Assembly: GCA_943788875.1 (NCBI GenBank)
Contig: CALSSA010000004.1
Location: 62,001 to 126,000 of the forward strand
Source of the DNA: an uncultured Pseudomonadales bacterium
Lineage (GTDB): Bacteria > Pseudomonadota > Gammaproteobacteria > Pseudomonadales > Porticoccaceae
Direction: 5' to 3'
DNA: 64,000 nucleotides
Shown one piece after another: positions 8,900 through 18,355 of the stretch. Position 1 is the first letter of the stretch, and every line of letters begins with the position of its first letter. The notes beneath the pieces were generated by a model that saw nothing but the letters and a program-made list of their open reading frames with translations, had not been told where the DNA came from and searched no databases. Both the position numbers and the translations under genes were made by a program.

Positions 8900-10261
8900 A
8901 TGCCCTTGTTAAACCCCCGCTCTAAGCAAAGCCTGGTATTTGTATGTACTGCATTTCTCACAATACAGACTGCCTGGGCAGATTCCCTAAACGATATTTA
9001 TCAAAACGCGCTGCAGAATGACCCAGTGCTGCGGGCCGCTCGAGCTAGCTTTAACGCTGAGCGTGAAAATAAAAATATAACCCGCGCTGCTCTGTTGCCG
9101 CGAATCTCTATCTCCGGTGATTACACAGAACAGGAAAATACCGAAGACTCATTGCTGGCCATACGGCAGGGGCTAACAGATACCACTACTACTGCCTACA
9201 CCGCCACCCTAAGTCAGGCAATTTTTGACATGCCTTCGTGGTACCGATTTAAAGGTGGCAAGGCCCTGAGCCAGAGCGCCAGAGCCCAGTTCTCCGCGGA
9301 TCAGCAGGCACTAATTATTCGAGTGAGTCAGGCCTATTTCAATGTGTTGCGCGCCTATGACAATAGAGAAACTCGCAATGCTGAAGAACTGGCCATTCAG
9401 CGACAGCTCGAGCAGACCACAGAGCGCTTTGAAGTGGGACTGCTGCCTGTGACTGATGTTCATGAAGCGCAGGCTGCGTTTGATAATGCTGCAGTCAACA
9501 GCCTTGAGGCCAAAGGGGCCCTAAATATTGCCTTTGAGGGTCTCGAAGTACTCACAGGCCAAAGCCATGGCGCACTAGCTGGCCTGAAGGATAACTTCAC
9601 TGCCGATGCGCCGGTCCCGATAACCAGTGAAGATTGGGTTGATCTAGCTCTGGGCAATAATTTCCAGCTAAAGGTTGCCGAACTTGGCAAAGATGCCGCG
9701 TACAACCAGGCCAAAGCCGCCGCAGCTGAGCGCCTGCCTAAAATCTCTGGTCGAGCAAGCTATTATGACTCAGATCTCGATGGCACCTTTGCAGGCCTAC
9801 CAACTGAATCATTGCAGGATGGTCATCAGTTTGTCGTTTCTGTGAGCATGCCAATCTGGGGTGGAGGCGTAGATGCTCAGCGCCGTCAGGCCAAGCAGCG
9901 CTCTATTCAATCGGCTGAGAGTTACAGTGCGGCCAAACGTAATACAGTTCAAGCAGCTCGCTCCCAACACCAGCTAGTAGTTACCAACGCCGCCCGAGTA
10001 AAAGCCCGCAAGCAGGCTATTGTCTCAGCCACTAGCGCACTGGGCGCTACACAGGCTGGCTATGAAGTGGGCACCAGAAATATTATTGATGTGCTGGTCG
10101 CGCAGCGCACGCTGTTCCAAGCTAAGCGCAACTATGCCAATGCCCGCTACGATTACATTTTGTCGATGATGGGGCTTAAAGAAGTCGCTGGTCAACTATC
10201 TCCAGATGATGTTGCAGCACTTAATGCATGGCTGGACCCGCAGCTGGTTATTGCAAAATAA
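8900..10261 (+). CDS. tolC: TolC family outer-membrane efflux channel
   Basis: 453 aa. An N-terminal signal peptide of about 27 residues ends near TAWADS, and the mature protein begins with LNDIYQNALQNDPVLRAARA, the classic start of TolC. It has the duplicated outer-membrane-efflux-protein architecture, with long coiled-coil helices rich in Ala, Gln and Arg in both halves and the equatorial region in between. TolC trimers form the outer-membrane duct for RND, MFS and type I systems. A GGAG ribosome site lies 5 b before the ATG. Its position divergent from nudF matches E. coli tolC. The gene ends 3 b before the convergent waaA stop. Confidence 0.95.
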   Translation: MPLLNPRSKQSLVFVCTAFLTIQTAWADSLNDIYQNALQNDPVLRAARASFNAERENKNITRAALLPRISISGDYTEQENTEDSLLAIRQGLTDTTTTAYTATLSQAIFDMPSWYRFKGGKALSQSARAQFSADQQALIIRVSQAYFNVLRAYDNRETRNAEELAIQRQLEQTTERFEVGLLPVTDVHEAQAAFDNAAVNSLEAKGALNIAFEGLEVLTGQSHGALAGLKDNFTADAPVPITSEDWVDLALGNNFQLKVAELGKDAAYNQAKAAAAERLPKISGRASYYDSDLDGTFAGLPTESLQDGHQFVVSVSMPIWGGGVDAQRRQAKQRSIQSAESYSAAKRNTVQAARSQHQLVVTNAARVKARKQAIVSATSALGATQAGYEVGTRNIIDVLVAQRTLFQAKRNYANARYDYILSMMGLKEVAGQLSPDDVAALNAWLDPQLVIAK

Positions 10262-10264
10262 CTG

Positions 10265-11536
10265 CTATTTAAGACTGTTAGCTATCACTGCTAACAGTCT
10301 TTCTAGGCCGCCGCGATTGGCTTCTGCCACCTTGAACCCTGCACTACCCATAGCCTGTCGCTGTTGTCGATTGTTTAACAGCGCGATACATTGCTGTGCC
10401 AGAGTATCGGCATTATCGCAGACCTGCATGGCCTCAGCCTCCAACAATAATCTCGACGCTTCAGCAAAGTTAAATAGATGGGGGCCGGCAAGAATAGGTA
10501 CTCCCCAGGCAGCAGGTTCAATCATATTATGCCCGCCGGACGGGACCAGACTGCCCCCGACAAAAGCGATATCGCAGGCACCGTAAAAGGCCATCAGCTC
10601 ACCCATGGTATCGCCCAATAAAATATCCGCTTCCCCTGTTGCATCAGCATTGCTGTGCCGCGCCAGAGTAAAGCCTGCACTGCTGCAAAGCTCTGCTACC
10701 TGATCAAAGCGCTCTGGGTGCCTTGGCACCAGAACCAGCAGCGGAGGCTCTTCTATACAGGCTTTAATCTGTGACATTGCTTGCAGAATAATTTCATCCT
10801 CGCCGCGATGGGTACTTGCTGCCAACCAAATTACTCGACCATCGGCACCGCGCCATTGAGTGCCGAGCTGCTGCGCGTATTGCTTTAGCGGCGCATCCAG
10901 ATCGAGATCAAACTTAATATTGCCGCTGATGCTCAATCTCAGTTCTGGTAGTCCAAGATCGACAAACCTTGCACCATCATCGGCATGCTGGGCTACCACC
11001 GCGGTCATTGACTGCAACATAGGACTAACTAGAGATTTAATGCGTCCATAGCCCTGAGCAGATTTTTGCGATAGGCGGCCATTGGCAAGAACTACGGGGA
11101 TATTGCGTCTGTGGCAGGCTGCAATAGTATTGGGCCACAGCTCGGTTTCCATAATAATTAGAATTTCCGGATTAACCCGACGTAGAAACCGCGCTAAGGC
11201 ATCTGGCATATCATAGGGAGCATAACAATGATCCACAGAATTGCCGAAGGCTGCCTGGATGCGCTCCGAGCCGGTGGGCGTCATGCAGGTCACCAGCAGA
11301 CGATGATGTGGATATTGCTCTTGCAGAGCGCGAACCAATGGCACAGCGGCCAGTGTTTCGCCCACAGAGACTGCATGCAACCAAATAGTGCGCTTGCCTG
11401 CAGTGCTGGCAACTAGGCCAAATCTCTCTGCCCAGCGACTCCTATAGCCCGACGATTTCAACCCGCGAAATAACAGCCGCAGAAGAATCATCGGCAATAA
11501 AAGATAGAATAAAACTAAGTAGATCAATCTCGACAT
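10265..11536 (-). CDS. waaA: 3-deoxy-D-manno-octulosonic acid (Kdo) transferase
   Basis: 423 aa GT-B glycosyltransferase of family GT30. It adds Kdo from CMP-Kdo to lipid IVA at the cytosolic face of the inner membrane. An N-terminal hydrophobic anchor (about residues 2-24) precedes the motifs IWLHAVSVGETLAAVPLV, METELWPN (acceptor-binding region) and, in the C-terminal half, FVGGSLVPSGGHNMIEPA, which binds the nucleotide sugar. It is the last gene of a minus-strand run with a sugar-kinase-like gene and a putative glycosyltransferase, consistent with core assembly. Its final codons contain a strong inverted repeat. Confidence 0.95.
   Translation of the reverse strand: MSRLIYLVLFYLLLPMILLRLLFRGLKSSGYRSRWAERFGLVASTAGKRTIWLHAVSVGETLAAVPLVRALQEQYPHHRLLVTCMTPTGSERIQAAFGNSVDHCYAPYDMPDALARFLRRVNPEILIIMETELWPNTIAACHRRNIPVVLANGRLSQKSAQGYGRIKSLVSPMLQSMTAVVAQHADDGARFVDLGLPELRLSISGNIKFDLDLDAPLKQYAQQLGTQWRGADGRVIWLAASTHRGEDEIILQAMSQIKACIEEPPLLVLVPRHPERFDQVAELCSSAGFTLARHSNADATGEADILLGDTMGELMAFYGACDIAFVGGSLVPSGGHNMIEPAAWGVPILAGPHLFNFAEASRLLLEAEAMQVCDNADTLAQQCIALLNNRQQRQAMGSAGFKVAEANRGGLERLLAVIANSLK
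10271..10301. terminator. Hairpin inside the 3' end of waaA, likely tolC terminator
   Basis: Perfect 12-bp stem AAGACTGTTAGC/GCTAACAGTCTT with a 7-nt loop, starting 10 b after the tolC stop and lying wholly within the last codons of convergent waaA. The plus-strand side is followed by TCTAG rather than a full T run. Confidence 0.6.
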
Positions 11537-11567
11537 AGTGCTACCTGTTATCCCCAGAGCAACATGA

Positions 11568-12773
11568 TTAATTACATCTTGTTTCGATAAAGGTTTTCAT
11601 CTGGTCACCAAGAATTGCCCGCATTGTCTCAACCGTTTCCAATGCATTGTCGGTGGCATGTATAGCCACTCTGTCATGTTTAAGAGGCGCAATTTTATTA
11701 ATATGATCACGAATCACACGCTTGATTAATACATCAGTATTGTCCAAATGAGGGTAGCGTTTCGCCAGTTTGGCTGCGGACATGACAATCGGCAATGGGC
11801 CGGCCTCGGTCGCCTGGCGACAAATAATGGCAATAATGGGCTGTACCGGTTCAGGGCGATATTTCTCAATCCAATTGCCACCTCTAGTCTGACTCATAAT
11901 GCGATTTTTGGCCTCAGTATCCAGACCGATTTTCTCTAGAATCGTAAAGCGCTCGGCGATCATATCAAGTGCACTTTGCTGCAGGTCGGCGCTGTCGCAG
12001 TCATCGCGAAGGATAAATACGGTTAAGCTCTTTGCTGCATCAATATATTCTGCTGCGGCCTGCTGTTCGAGATCAATCAGCGCCTTCATAAACGGATGCT
12101 GATCAGGCCAGCGCAACATAAGATCATTGGACATGCCCCAACCATGCTCTGCGAGCAGCGCGTGCAGCTGTACCAATTTGATACTGGGAGACAGGGTAAT
12201 TCCTGCAATCTTCCCCATAGACAGTAAACCCGCCAGATAATCTCTCTGCGGGGATATTTCATGGGCTACATCCACACCAGTTTCGATACCACAGCGATGT
12301 CCTTTGTGATAGCAGAGATGAAAGGCAAAAGCGAAAAATTCATCCTCTGGGTTGGGGCGAAAAAATCCTCGCTGATCTATAACTCGTCGAGTCAGAATAC
12401 GATGAGCATGCACTGGCATATAGTAGGGCATACCATTATATGTGGTGCCAGACTGTCCTGAAGCTGAATAAAAATCACATTTAGATTTTCCTGGCCGCGG
12501 GGTTGCAAACCTCAGAGCAGTCTTGATCTGGTGGTCTCCAATTAGATGATCGATATCATGCTTGTTGCACCGCTCCTGCTCTGCGCTCATGGGTACATCA
12601 TCGGCCCAGCGCAATACAACATAGGGAATATCTGCCCCATGCATCTGCTCATAGAAGCCGGTCAGGTCGGTTATCTTGAAACGCACAGTGCCTTTTTTAA
12701 TTTTTGCATGAGCCAATCGGACATTAAATTCTAGCGTTGCCCAGAGGGTTTTAACCTTGCTGACTAAGCTCAT
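11568..12773 (-). CDS. Conserved protein of unknown function, possible nucleotidyltransferase-like fold, in LPS core locus
   Basis: 401 aa, soluble, with no signal peptide. I do not recognise a named family. Seen directly: YVVLRWADD followed by KHDIDHLIGD (Asp73, Asp75, Asp80), an acidic pattern like the D-x-D loop of polymerase-beta-type nucleotidyltransferases, and later FAFHLCYHKGHRCG (about residues 148-162). The C-terminal third is alpha-helical in character. Its start overlaps the kinase-like gene's stop by one base (TAATG), showing translational coupling, and waaA follows after 31 b. The context points to modification of the LPS core or another envelope glycan; that is inference. Confidence 0.7.
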   Translation of the reverse strand: MSLVSKVKTLWATLEFNVRLAHAKIKKGTVRFKITDLTGFYEQMHGADIPYVVLRWADDVPMSAEQERCNKHDIDHLIGDHQIKTALRFATPRPGKSKCDFYSASGQSGTTYNGMPYYMPVHAHRILTRRVIDQRGFFRPNPEDEFFAFAFHLCYHKGHRCGIETGVDVAHEISPQRDYLAGLLSMGKIAGITLSPSIKLVQLHALLAEHGWGMSNDLMLRWPDQHPFMKALIDLEQQAAAEYIDAAKSLTVFILRDDCDSADLQQSALDMIAERFTILEKIGLDTEAKNRIMSQTRGGNWIEKYRPEPVQPIIAIICRQATEAGPLPIVMSAAKLAKRYPHLDNTDVLIKRVIRDHINKIAPLKHDRVAIHATDNALETVETMRAILGDQMKTFIETRCN

Positions 12774-13612
12774 TATAGATTTCCAATATTTTTTGCTGGG
12801 CGCAAATTCAATCGTGCTCGCACCGACTGACGGGCACTCATCAACGCTTTCACTCTAATTAAAAAGGTCTCAAATGTAGTGCTATGCACTGCCTGGGCAT
12901 GCAGCTCCAACAGCCATTCACTGCACAGCGCTTCGCATTCGATAGTTGGAGCATTGCGAATGTAATAAGCCGCTAGATGCTCCAACATCCACTCAGAGCG
13001 GGGGGGATGGAAACTGGCATATTGCCAGTCTATTACACAGAAGTTAGTTGAGGAGCTATTGGCCGATAAAAATATATTTTCATCTCTCGCGTCAATATGC
13101 ATGGCGCCTGCATTATATAGAGCAACCAGGGCTGGAATTCCAAGTTTCGCCGCCTCGGCATAACCTTTGCTACTCTGACTGGCAATTTCCAGCAAGTCGC
13201 GCTGACCCTCCAGCCATTCAATGATGATGCCCGAGCCTGTGACAAACCCAAAGCAACGCTTCTCGAGATAGGCGTAGATTTTTGGTACTGGCACATTTCT
13301 TTGCTGCGCTTTGTGATAATTTATAAATTCACGCCGCGCGTACTTTTTATATCTCAATATGGAGGAAGGATTCCGCAAGGGAAACATTTTAAATACGGCT
13401 TTATCGTTCGGCAGGCCGACTGCTTCAGCTTGAAAAACCAGACGCTGGTCAGCCTGTTTTAACAGCTTAGTGCGTTGAATTAATATTTCGGAGGAGGGGT
13501 CGGGCATCACTGGAAATAAAGCCCTTATGTCATCGAGAGCCACCGCATCTGTCGCCCAGACAGAGACACCATTTGATCTTATGACTTTGTGATCTTCGCT
13601 AAATAGCTGCAA
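12773..13612 (-). CDS. Lipopolysaccharide kinase-like protein (WaaP/Kdo-kinase superfamily)
   Basis: 279 aa protein-kinase-like fold. The active-site set is visible: Lys75 in AVFKMF, Glu95 in ARREFINYH, the catalytic loop MHIDARDENIF (Asp174, Asn179), and Asp195 in VIDWQYA in place of DFG, as in small-molecule and LPS kinases. Such enzymes phosphorylate Kdo or heptose in the inner core. Its position next to waaA fits phosphorylation of Kdo or heptose, but the acceptor cannot be told from sequence. It overlaps the following unknown gene by one base. A 117-b AT-rich gap separates it from the glycosyltransferase upstream. Confidence 0.78.
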   Translation of the reverse strand: MQLFSEDHKVIRSNGVSVWATDAVALDDIRALFPVMPDPSSEILIQRTKLLKQADQRLVFQAEAVGLPNDKAVFKMFPLRNPSSILRYKKYARREFINYHKAQQRNVPVPKIYAYLEKRCFGFVTGSGIIIEWLEGQRDLLEIASQSSKGYAEAAKLGIPALVALYNAGAMHIDARDENIFLSANSSSTNFCVIDWQYASFHPPRSEWMLEHLAAYYIRNAPTIECEALCSEWLLELHAQAVHSTTFETFLIRVKALMSARQSVRARLNLRPAKNIGNL

Positions 13613-13729
13613 CTTTCTTAGGCCCCTTTTCTTTGTTATCCCATCGAATCGTTAACTTTCAAAATCGGGAAAAACTATTGATCAGCTACATATTTAATTT
13701 TAGCGAAAAAATTACCAGCTCTTTTATTT

Positions 13730-14464
13730 TTACTGCCAGTGCGCCAATACCCAGGTGGCAGGTTTAAAGCGACGATACCATTTGCCACTAGTTCCAGTGA
13801 TAGCCTCATGGGGGTCTGGCTTGCCATGAAAAACCAAAACTCTGGTGTCGTCTGGCATCTCAGTTTCCCGAGCGATAAGGAAAGAAAGTGGCTTGATACA
13901 GTGGCGCTTAAAACTGCGACACCAGTTGTCCGGCCAGTAGACCAAAGCATCTTTGGCCATCATTGCAGCAGACAGATATTCCTGCTCATTGCGGTGAGTA
14001 GTTTTAATCTGCTCAAATGAACGCTCGAACTCGTGCAGAATCTCGGCATGGGCACCCACTTCAAAACGGTACACAGAGGAGTTACCTGTACCGTCTTTTT
14101 TAATCCAGTCTCGGATAATCATTACCTCGCCCGGATAATCAAACAGATCATCGAGACTGCCGGTAATAATAAGATCTAAATCAAGACACAGAACCTTTCC
14201 CTTGAGATCGTAGAGAGTCTCGGCAAACACTGCCAATTTATTCCAACCACGCTCGGGGCCGCCCAGATCAATGGACAGTTCTGGCAGAGGAAAGACCTCA
14301 ACCCGATCATCAAGCCCGAGGCCATCTTCTGTCAGGCAAACAAAACGAAATTCCCGAGTCAGATTTCGAGCGACCATAGAATATAGGGTATTCACATATT
14401 CCGCGGAATACTTCGTACCCCACTTCATACATAGAACATTAACGACGTCATTTTGTGTTGCCAT
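13730..14464 (-). CDS. Putative glycosyltransferase (GT-A fold, GT8-like)
   Basis: 244 aa without a membrane anchor. It begins with VNVLCMKWGTKYSAEYVNTL, a common opening of small GT-A enzymes. A D-x-D metal/nucleotide-sugar site is in VLCLDLDLIITGSLDDLFDY (Asp95, Asp97). Trp and His residues near the C-terminus (VFHGKPDPHEA) resemble the product-side motif of related transferases. Location between ilvE and the kinase-like gene suggests a core-oligosaccharide or capsule sugar transfer; donor and acceptor are unknown. The downstream gap is AT-rich (13613-13729). Confidence 0.75.
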   Translation of the reverse strand: MATQNDVVNVLCMKWGTKYSAEYVNTLYSMVARNLTREFRFVCLTEDGLGLDDRVEVFPLPELSIDLGGPERGWNKLAVFAETLYDLKGKVLCLDLDLIITGSLDDLFDYPGEVMIIRDWIKKDGTGNSSVYRFEVGAHAEILHEFERSFEQIKTTHRNEQEYLSAAMMAKDALVYWPDNWCRSFKRHCIKPLSFLIARETEMPDDTRVLVFHGKPDPHEAITGTSGKWYRRFKPATWVLAHWQ

Positions 14465-14505
14465 CAGATAACCTTGGATTGACTTAATTATTGCAGCGCA
14501 ACCAC

Positions 14506-15435
14506 CTAATCAGCAACCGGCGCGAGCCATTCCTGATATTTATCGCTCTTGCCGCGCACCAAATCAAAATAGGCAGCCTGCAGTGCAGTGGCAACCGGTC
14601 CACGCTTTCCTGAGCCGATAACACGGCTGTCATATTCACGGATGGGAACTACCTCTGCTGCGGTACCAGTGAAGAATGCCTCGTCAGAGATATAGACCTC
14701 ATCTCTGGAAATGCGCTTTTCACGGACTTCAATACCCAGATCTCCAGCCAGCTTGAAGATTGTATCTCTGGTAATGCCATCGAGGCAAGACGTCAGATCC
14801 GGTGTATAGATAACACCGTTGCGCACAGTAAAGAAGTTCTCTGCACTGCCCTCTGCTACGTAGCCTTCCGGGTCGAGCATTATCGCTTCATCACAGCCTG
14901 AATCAAGAGCCTCACGCAGTGCCAGCATGGAGTTAATATAGTTGCCGCTGGCCTTGGCTTTGACCATGGTGATATTGACATGGTGCCTGGTATAGGAAGA
15001 TGTGCGCACCTTAAGCCCTGTCTCCAGAGTTTCCGGTGACATATATGAGGGCCAATCCCACGCGGCAATGCCGACATGCACTTTAAGTCCCTCTGCACGC
15101 AGACCCATGCCCTCTGAACCTAAAAACACCAGAGGCCGAATATAGGCGGCATCCAGATTGTTGACGCGAACAACCTCACGATGGGCCTCACAGATCTCTT
15201 CTTGAGTAAATGGGACCTGGAGATGCAGAATCTTCGACGAATTAAACAGACGTTTAATATGATCCTCGAGACGGAATATGCATGTACCATTATTGGCTGT
15301 TTCATAGGCACGAATACCTTCAAAAACAGCATTGCCATAATGCAATGAAGACGTGAGGAAATGTGTCTGCGCATCTCGCCAATCAACCATCTCACCATCC
15401 ATCCAAATAAATCCATCGCGGTCTGAAAACGACAT
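14506..15435 (-). CDS. ilvE: Branched-chain amino acid aminotransferase
   Basis: 309 aa, fold-type IV PLP enzyme that makes Leu, Ile and Val from their 2-oxo acids using glutamate. It opens with DGFIWMDGEMVDWRDAQTH and has FEGIRAYET; the PLP lysine is in MVKAKASGNYINSM; and EGSAENFF and GITRDTIFKLA follow in the usual order. Length equals E. coli IlvE. It lies 22 b downstream of glnE, an order also known in Pseudomonas, where glnE and ilvE precede LPS core genes. Confidence 0.96.
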   Translation of the reverse strand: MSFSDRDGFIWMDGEMVDWRDAQTHFLTSSLHYGNAVFEGIRAYETANNGTCIFRLEDHIKRLFNSSKILHLQVPFTQEEICEAHREVVRVNNLDAAYIRPLVFLGSEGMGLRAEGLKVHVGIAAWDWPSYMSPETLETGLKVRTSSYTRHHVNITMVKAKASGNYINSMLALREALDSGCDEAIMLDPEGYVAEGSAENFFTVRNGVIYTPDLTSCLDGITRDTIFKLAGDLGIEVREKRISRDEVYISDEAFFTGTAAEVVPIREYDSRVIGSGKRGPVATALQAAYFDLVRGKSDKYQEWLAPVAD

Positions 15436-15457
15436 CGACCCTAACCTCTCTATAAAA

Positions 15458-18340
15458 TTAATTAATATTAAATAATGCGTGCCACTGGCCCGTTACCATT
15501 TCGCGGCATTCAACAAACTCCGCCGCAGGCATTTCTGCCCGCTGATTTTGCAACTGTAACCGGTGTCCTGCGGAACGATAAAGCTTGTAAGCGCCTATTA
15601 GCTGCTGTGATTTCTGCTCTGTTATCAAACCCACTTGAGCTAGCACTTCCAGTATGCGGATGGTATCGGTCCAATGAGTCAGTTGTGGATATTCACCGGA
15701 CCAAGCCAAGACCGCAAATTGAACCATAAATTCAATATCGACGATACCTCCTCTACCCTGCTTAAGGGAGAATTTGCCATCTTTAACCCTTTGCCCTAGA
15801 TGTTTGCGCATTTTTTCGCGCATTTTCTGTACTTCTGTAGCGAGAATCTGCAAATCTCTTTTTTGCTCTAATCTATTTTTACGCACCTGAGCAAACAGAC
15901 CTGCCAAGTCAATATCCCCTGCAATCACCCTGGCACGCACCAGTGCCTGATGCTCCCAGGTCCAGGCATGGGACTGCTGATATTTTTCAAAGGCGCCGAG
16001 ACTGGAAACCAGCATGCCAGAATTTCCAGAGGGTCTGAGCCGCATATCGATCTCATAGGCAATCCCCGAGACCGTCGAGGTGGAGAGCAGATGAATAATG
16101 CGCTGACCAAGGCGGATAAAAAATGTGCTGGCATCAATACTGCGGGAACCATCAGTCACCTGACCAGACTGGGCATTGTGCAGGAATACCAAATCAAGAT
16201 CTGATGTGTAGCCCATTTCTATGCCTCCCATCTTGCCGTAGGCAACTACAATAAATCCAGGTGTCTGGGTGGCCAGAGAACTACTCAGCAAGGGCTCGCC
16301 ATAGGTTGCCTGAAGCTGATCCCAGGCCACATCGGTGACATGCTCGACCACTACTTCAGCAATCCAGGTCAAATAATCGCTGACCTGCATCAATGGCAGA
16401 GCCCCCGTTACTTCGCAGGCCGCGGCTCGCAGGGTAAAGGAGCGACGGAAGTAGCGAATGACCTCCATCTGCTGTTCTGTATCTTCGCTGGCCATACGCG
16501 TGGTCTGTTGACGTAGCTGATCGCGCAAAAAAGGTTTCTCTGGTGCGGTATACAGAGTTCGTGGATCCAGCAGTTCATCTAAAAGCGCGGGGTAGGCGGT
16601 GAGCTCATCGGCAATCCAACTGCTCCGCTCGCAGAGCAAGCAGAGTTGCTCAAGGGCCTGGGTATTTTCAACCAGGAGGGCAAGATAGGCGCTGCGCCGC
16701 ACTATTTCCTGAATCAGTCCCAGCACTCTAGGTAACGTCTCGGGCTCCCGTCCAGCACAGGTATGCAATAGTCTGGGCATTAATTTGTCCAGCCGGGTAC
16801 GGGGTAAATTATCCAGCGTCAGCACAGCCCTGGACTGATAAAAACTAATCAGTTTGTCAGCCAACTGCTGTGCCTGTTCATAACCCAGTTGCTGCAGGTA
16901 CTGATAGATTTCGTCGGGCTCAGGGTTTGGCGGCCAATCGAGCTGCAACTCTGCATTGGACTGGATCAGTTCATCTGTGGCGCTGGGCTCGCTGATAATA
17001 GCAGCAAAGCTATGACTGACCCGCTGGCGATGCCCCTGTAATTGTGCGGAAAAATCAGCCCAGTCGGAGCAATTCATAATCATCGACAAGCGCGCCTGCC
17101 CCAGCTCATCCCCTGGCAACTGCTGGGTTTGCTTATCCGCCATTCCCTGCAACCCATGCTCTGTGTTGCGTAAAAACTCATAGGCACTGCACAGTGCCTG
17201 CTGTTCATTGGGGTCCATTATTCCCTCTGTCACCAGAGCTTCTAACACCAGATGCAGAGACTGAGTTTGCAAAGCGTTACTGCGCCCACCCCGGATTAGC
17301 TGAAAGGTCTGGGCAATAAATTCAACCTCGCGAATTCCTCCGGCGCCCAGTTTGATATTATCCTGCATTCCCCTGCGGGTAACTTCCCGAGTAATGCCGC
17401 GCTTTAAATCCCGCAGAGATTCAATCGAGCCGTAATCCAGATATTTTCGATAGATAAAAGGTCGCAGCATCTGCTGCAGATAAGTCGCTGACTCATTATC
17501 TCCAGCCACTACCCGCGCTTTTATCATGGCATAGCGCTCCCAGTCACGACCCTGGCTGAGGTAATATTCCTCAAGAGCGGCAAAGTTCATTACCAGGGGG
17601 CCACTCTGACCATAGGGGCGCAGGCGCATATCGACCCGAAATGCAAAGCCTTCTGCGGTTTGCTTATCCAGAGATGCAATCAATTTTTGTCCCAGTCGGA
17701 TAAAAAATGCTTGATTGTCGATACTCCTGCTGCCACCTGCAGTCTGCCCAGACTCTGGGTAAGCAAAAAGCAGATCGATATCAGAGGAGATATTCAGTTC
17801 GTAGGCGCCCATTTTGCCCATAGCGATGACTAGTAACCGCTGCTCACTGCCAGAAGCATCCACTGGTGAGCCCAGCTCACTAACAGTCAGCCCGTGTAGG
17901 CAATCCAGTGCCGATACAACGCAAGCCTCAGCCAGCAATGTGGCGTCTCTGGTGGTTTCAAGCATGGGCGCCAGACGACTAAAGTCACGCCAGATAATGC
18001 GTATCATTTCTCGGCGGCGAAAACGCCTTAGCTGCACATTGAGCTGTTCTTCTGTGCAATCATCGCCCAACTGGATATTCAGGGAATCAAGATACTGCTC
18101 TGTGCTGTAGCTGCGCCAAAGATCACCGGACTCAACCAGCTGCTGGAATAGGGCCGGATCCATAACCGCCTGAGCGGCAACAAAGTCACTGCAGCTCCAC
18201 AGCAATTTTAGCTCTTCAGCAAAATCTTGGTTGGTCAGCTGCTGCTCCAGCCAATCTGAGTTGGAAGTCGCTTGCTGATACTGGTCCAGATGACGCCGAT
18301 AGGTTTTTTCTAATAGTTCTGCTGTCGCTACTGTCATCAT
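15458..18340 (-). CDS. glnE: Bifunctional glutamine synthetase adenylyltransferase / adenylyl-removing enzyme
   Basis: 960 aa with two nucleotidyltransferase domains joined by a helical linker. The N-terminal (adenylyl-removing) site is in MGAYELNISSDIDLLFAYP and the C-terminal (adenylylating) site in MGGIEMGYTSDLDLVFLH; both have the G-x11-D-x-D pattern. Each is followed by the RLRP motif (DMRLRPYGQSGPL and DMRLRPSGNSGML). It attaches AMP to, or removes it from, glutamine synthetase according to PII state and glutamine. It sits 15 b after the gspE-like gene and 22 b before ilvE. Confidence 0.96.
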   Translation of the reverse strand: MMTVATAELLEKTYRRHLDQYQQATSNSDWLEQQLTNQDFAEELKLLWSCSDFVAAQAVMDPALFQQLVESGDLWRSYSTEQYLDSLNIQLGDDCTEEQLNVQLRRFRRREMIRIIWRDFSRLAPMLETTRDATLLAEACVVSALDCLHGLTVSELGSPVDASGSEQRLLVIAMGKMGAYELNISSDIDLLFAYPESGQTAGGSRSIDNQAFFIRLGQKLIASLDKQTAEGFAFRVDMRLRPYGQSGPLVMNFAALEEYYLSQGRDWERYAMIKARVVAGDNESATYLQQMLRPFIYRKYLDYGSIESLRDLKRGITREVTRRGMQDNIKLGAGGIREVEFIAQTFQLIRGGRSNALQTQSLHLVLEALVTEGIMDPNEQQALCSAYEFLRNTEHGLQGMADKQTQQLPGDELGQARLSMIMNCSDWADFSAQLQGHRQRVSHSFAAIISEPSATDELIQSNAELQLDWPPNPEPDEIYQYLQQLGYEQAQQLADKLISFYQSRAVLTLDNLPRTRLDKLMPRLLHTCAGREPETLPRVLGLIQEIVRRSAYLALLVENTQALEQLCLLCERSSWIADELTAYPALLDELLDPRTLYTAPEKPFLRDQLRQQTTRMASEDTEQQMEVIRYFRRSFTLRAAACEVTGALPLMQVSDYLTWIAEVVVEHVTDVAWDQLQATYGEPLLSSSLATQTPGFIVVAYGKMGGIEMGYTSDLDLVFLHNAQSGQVTDGSRSIDASTFFIRLGQRIIHLLSTSTVSGIAYEIDMRLRPSGNSGMLVSSLGAFEKYQQSHAWTWEHQALVRARVIAGDIDLAGLFAQVRKNRLEQKRDLQILATEVQKMREKMRKHLGQRVKDGKFSLKQGRGGIVDIEFMVQFAVLAWSGEYPQLTHWTDTIRILEVLAQVGLITEQKSQQLIGAYKLYRSAGHRLQLQNQRAEMPAAEFVECREMVTGQWHALFNIN

Positions 18341-18355
18341 CTGCCCATAGTTAAA

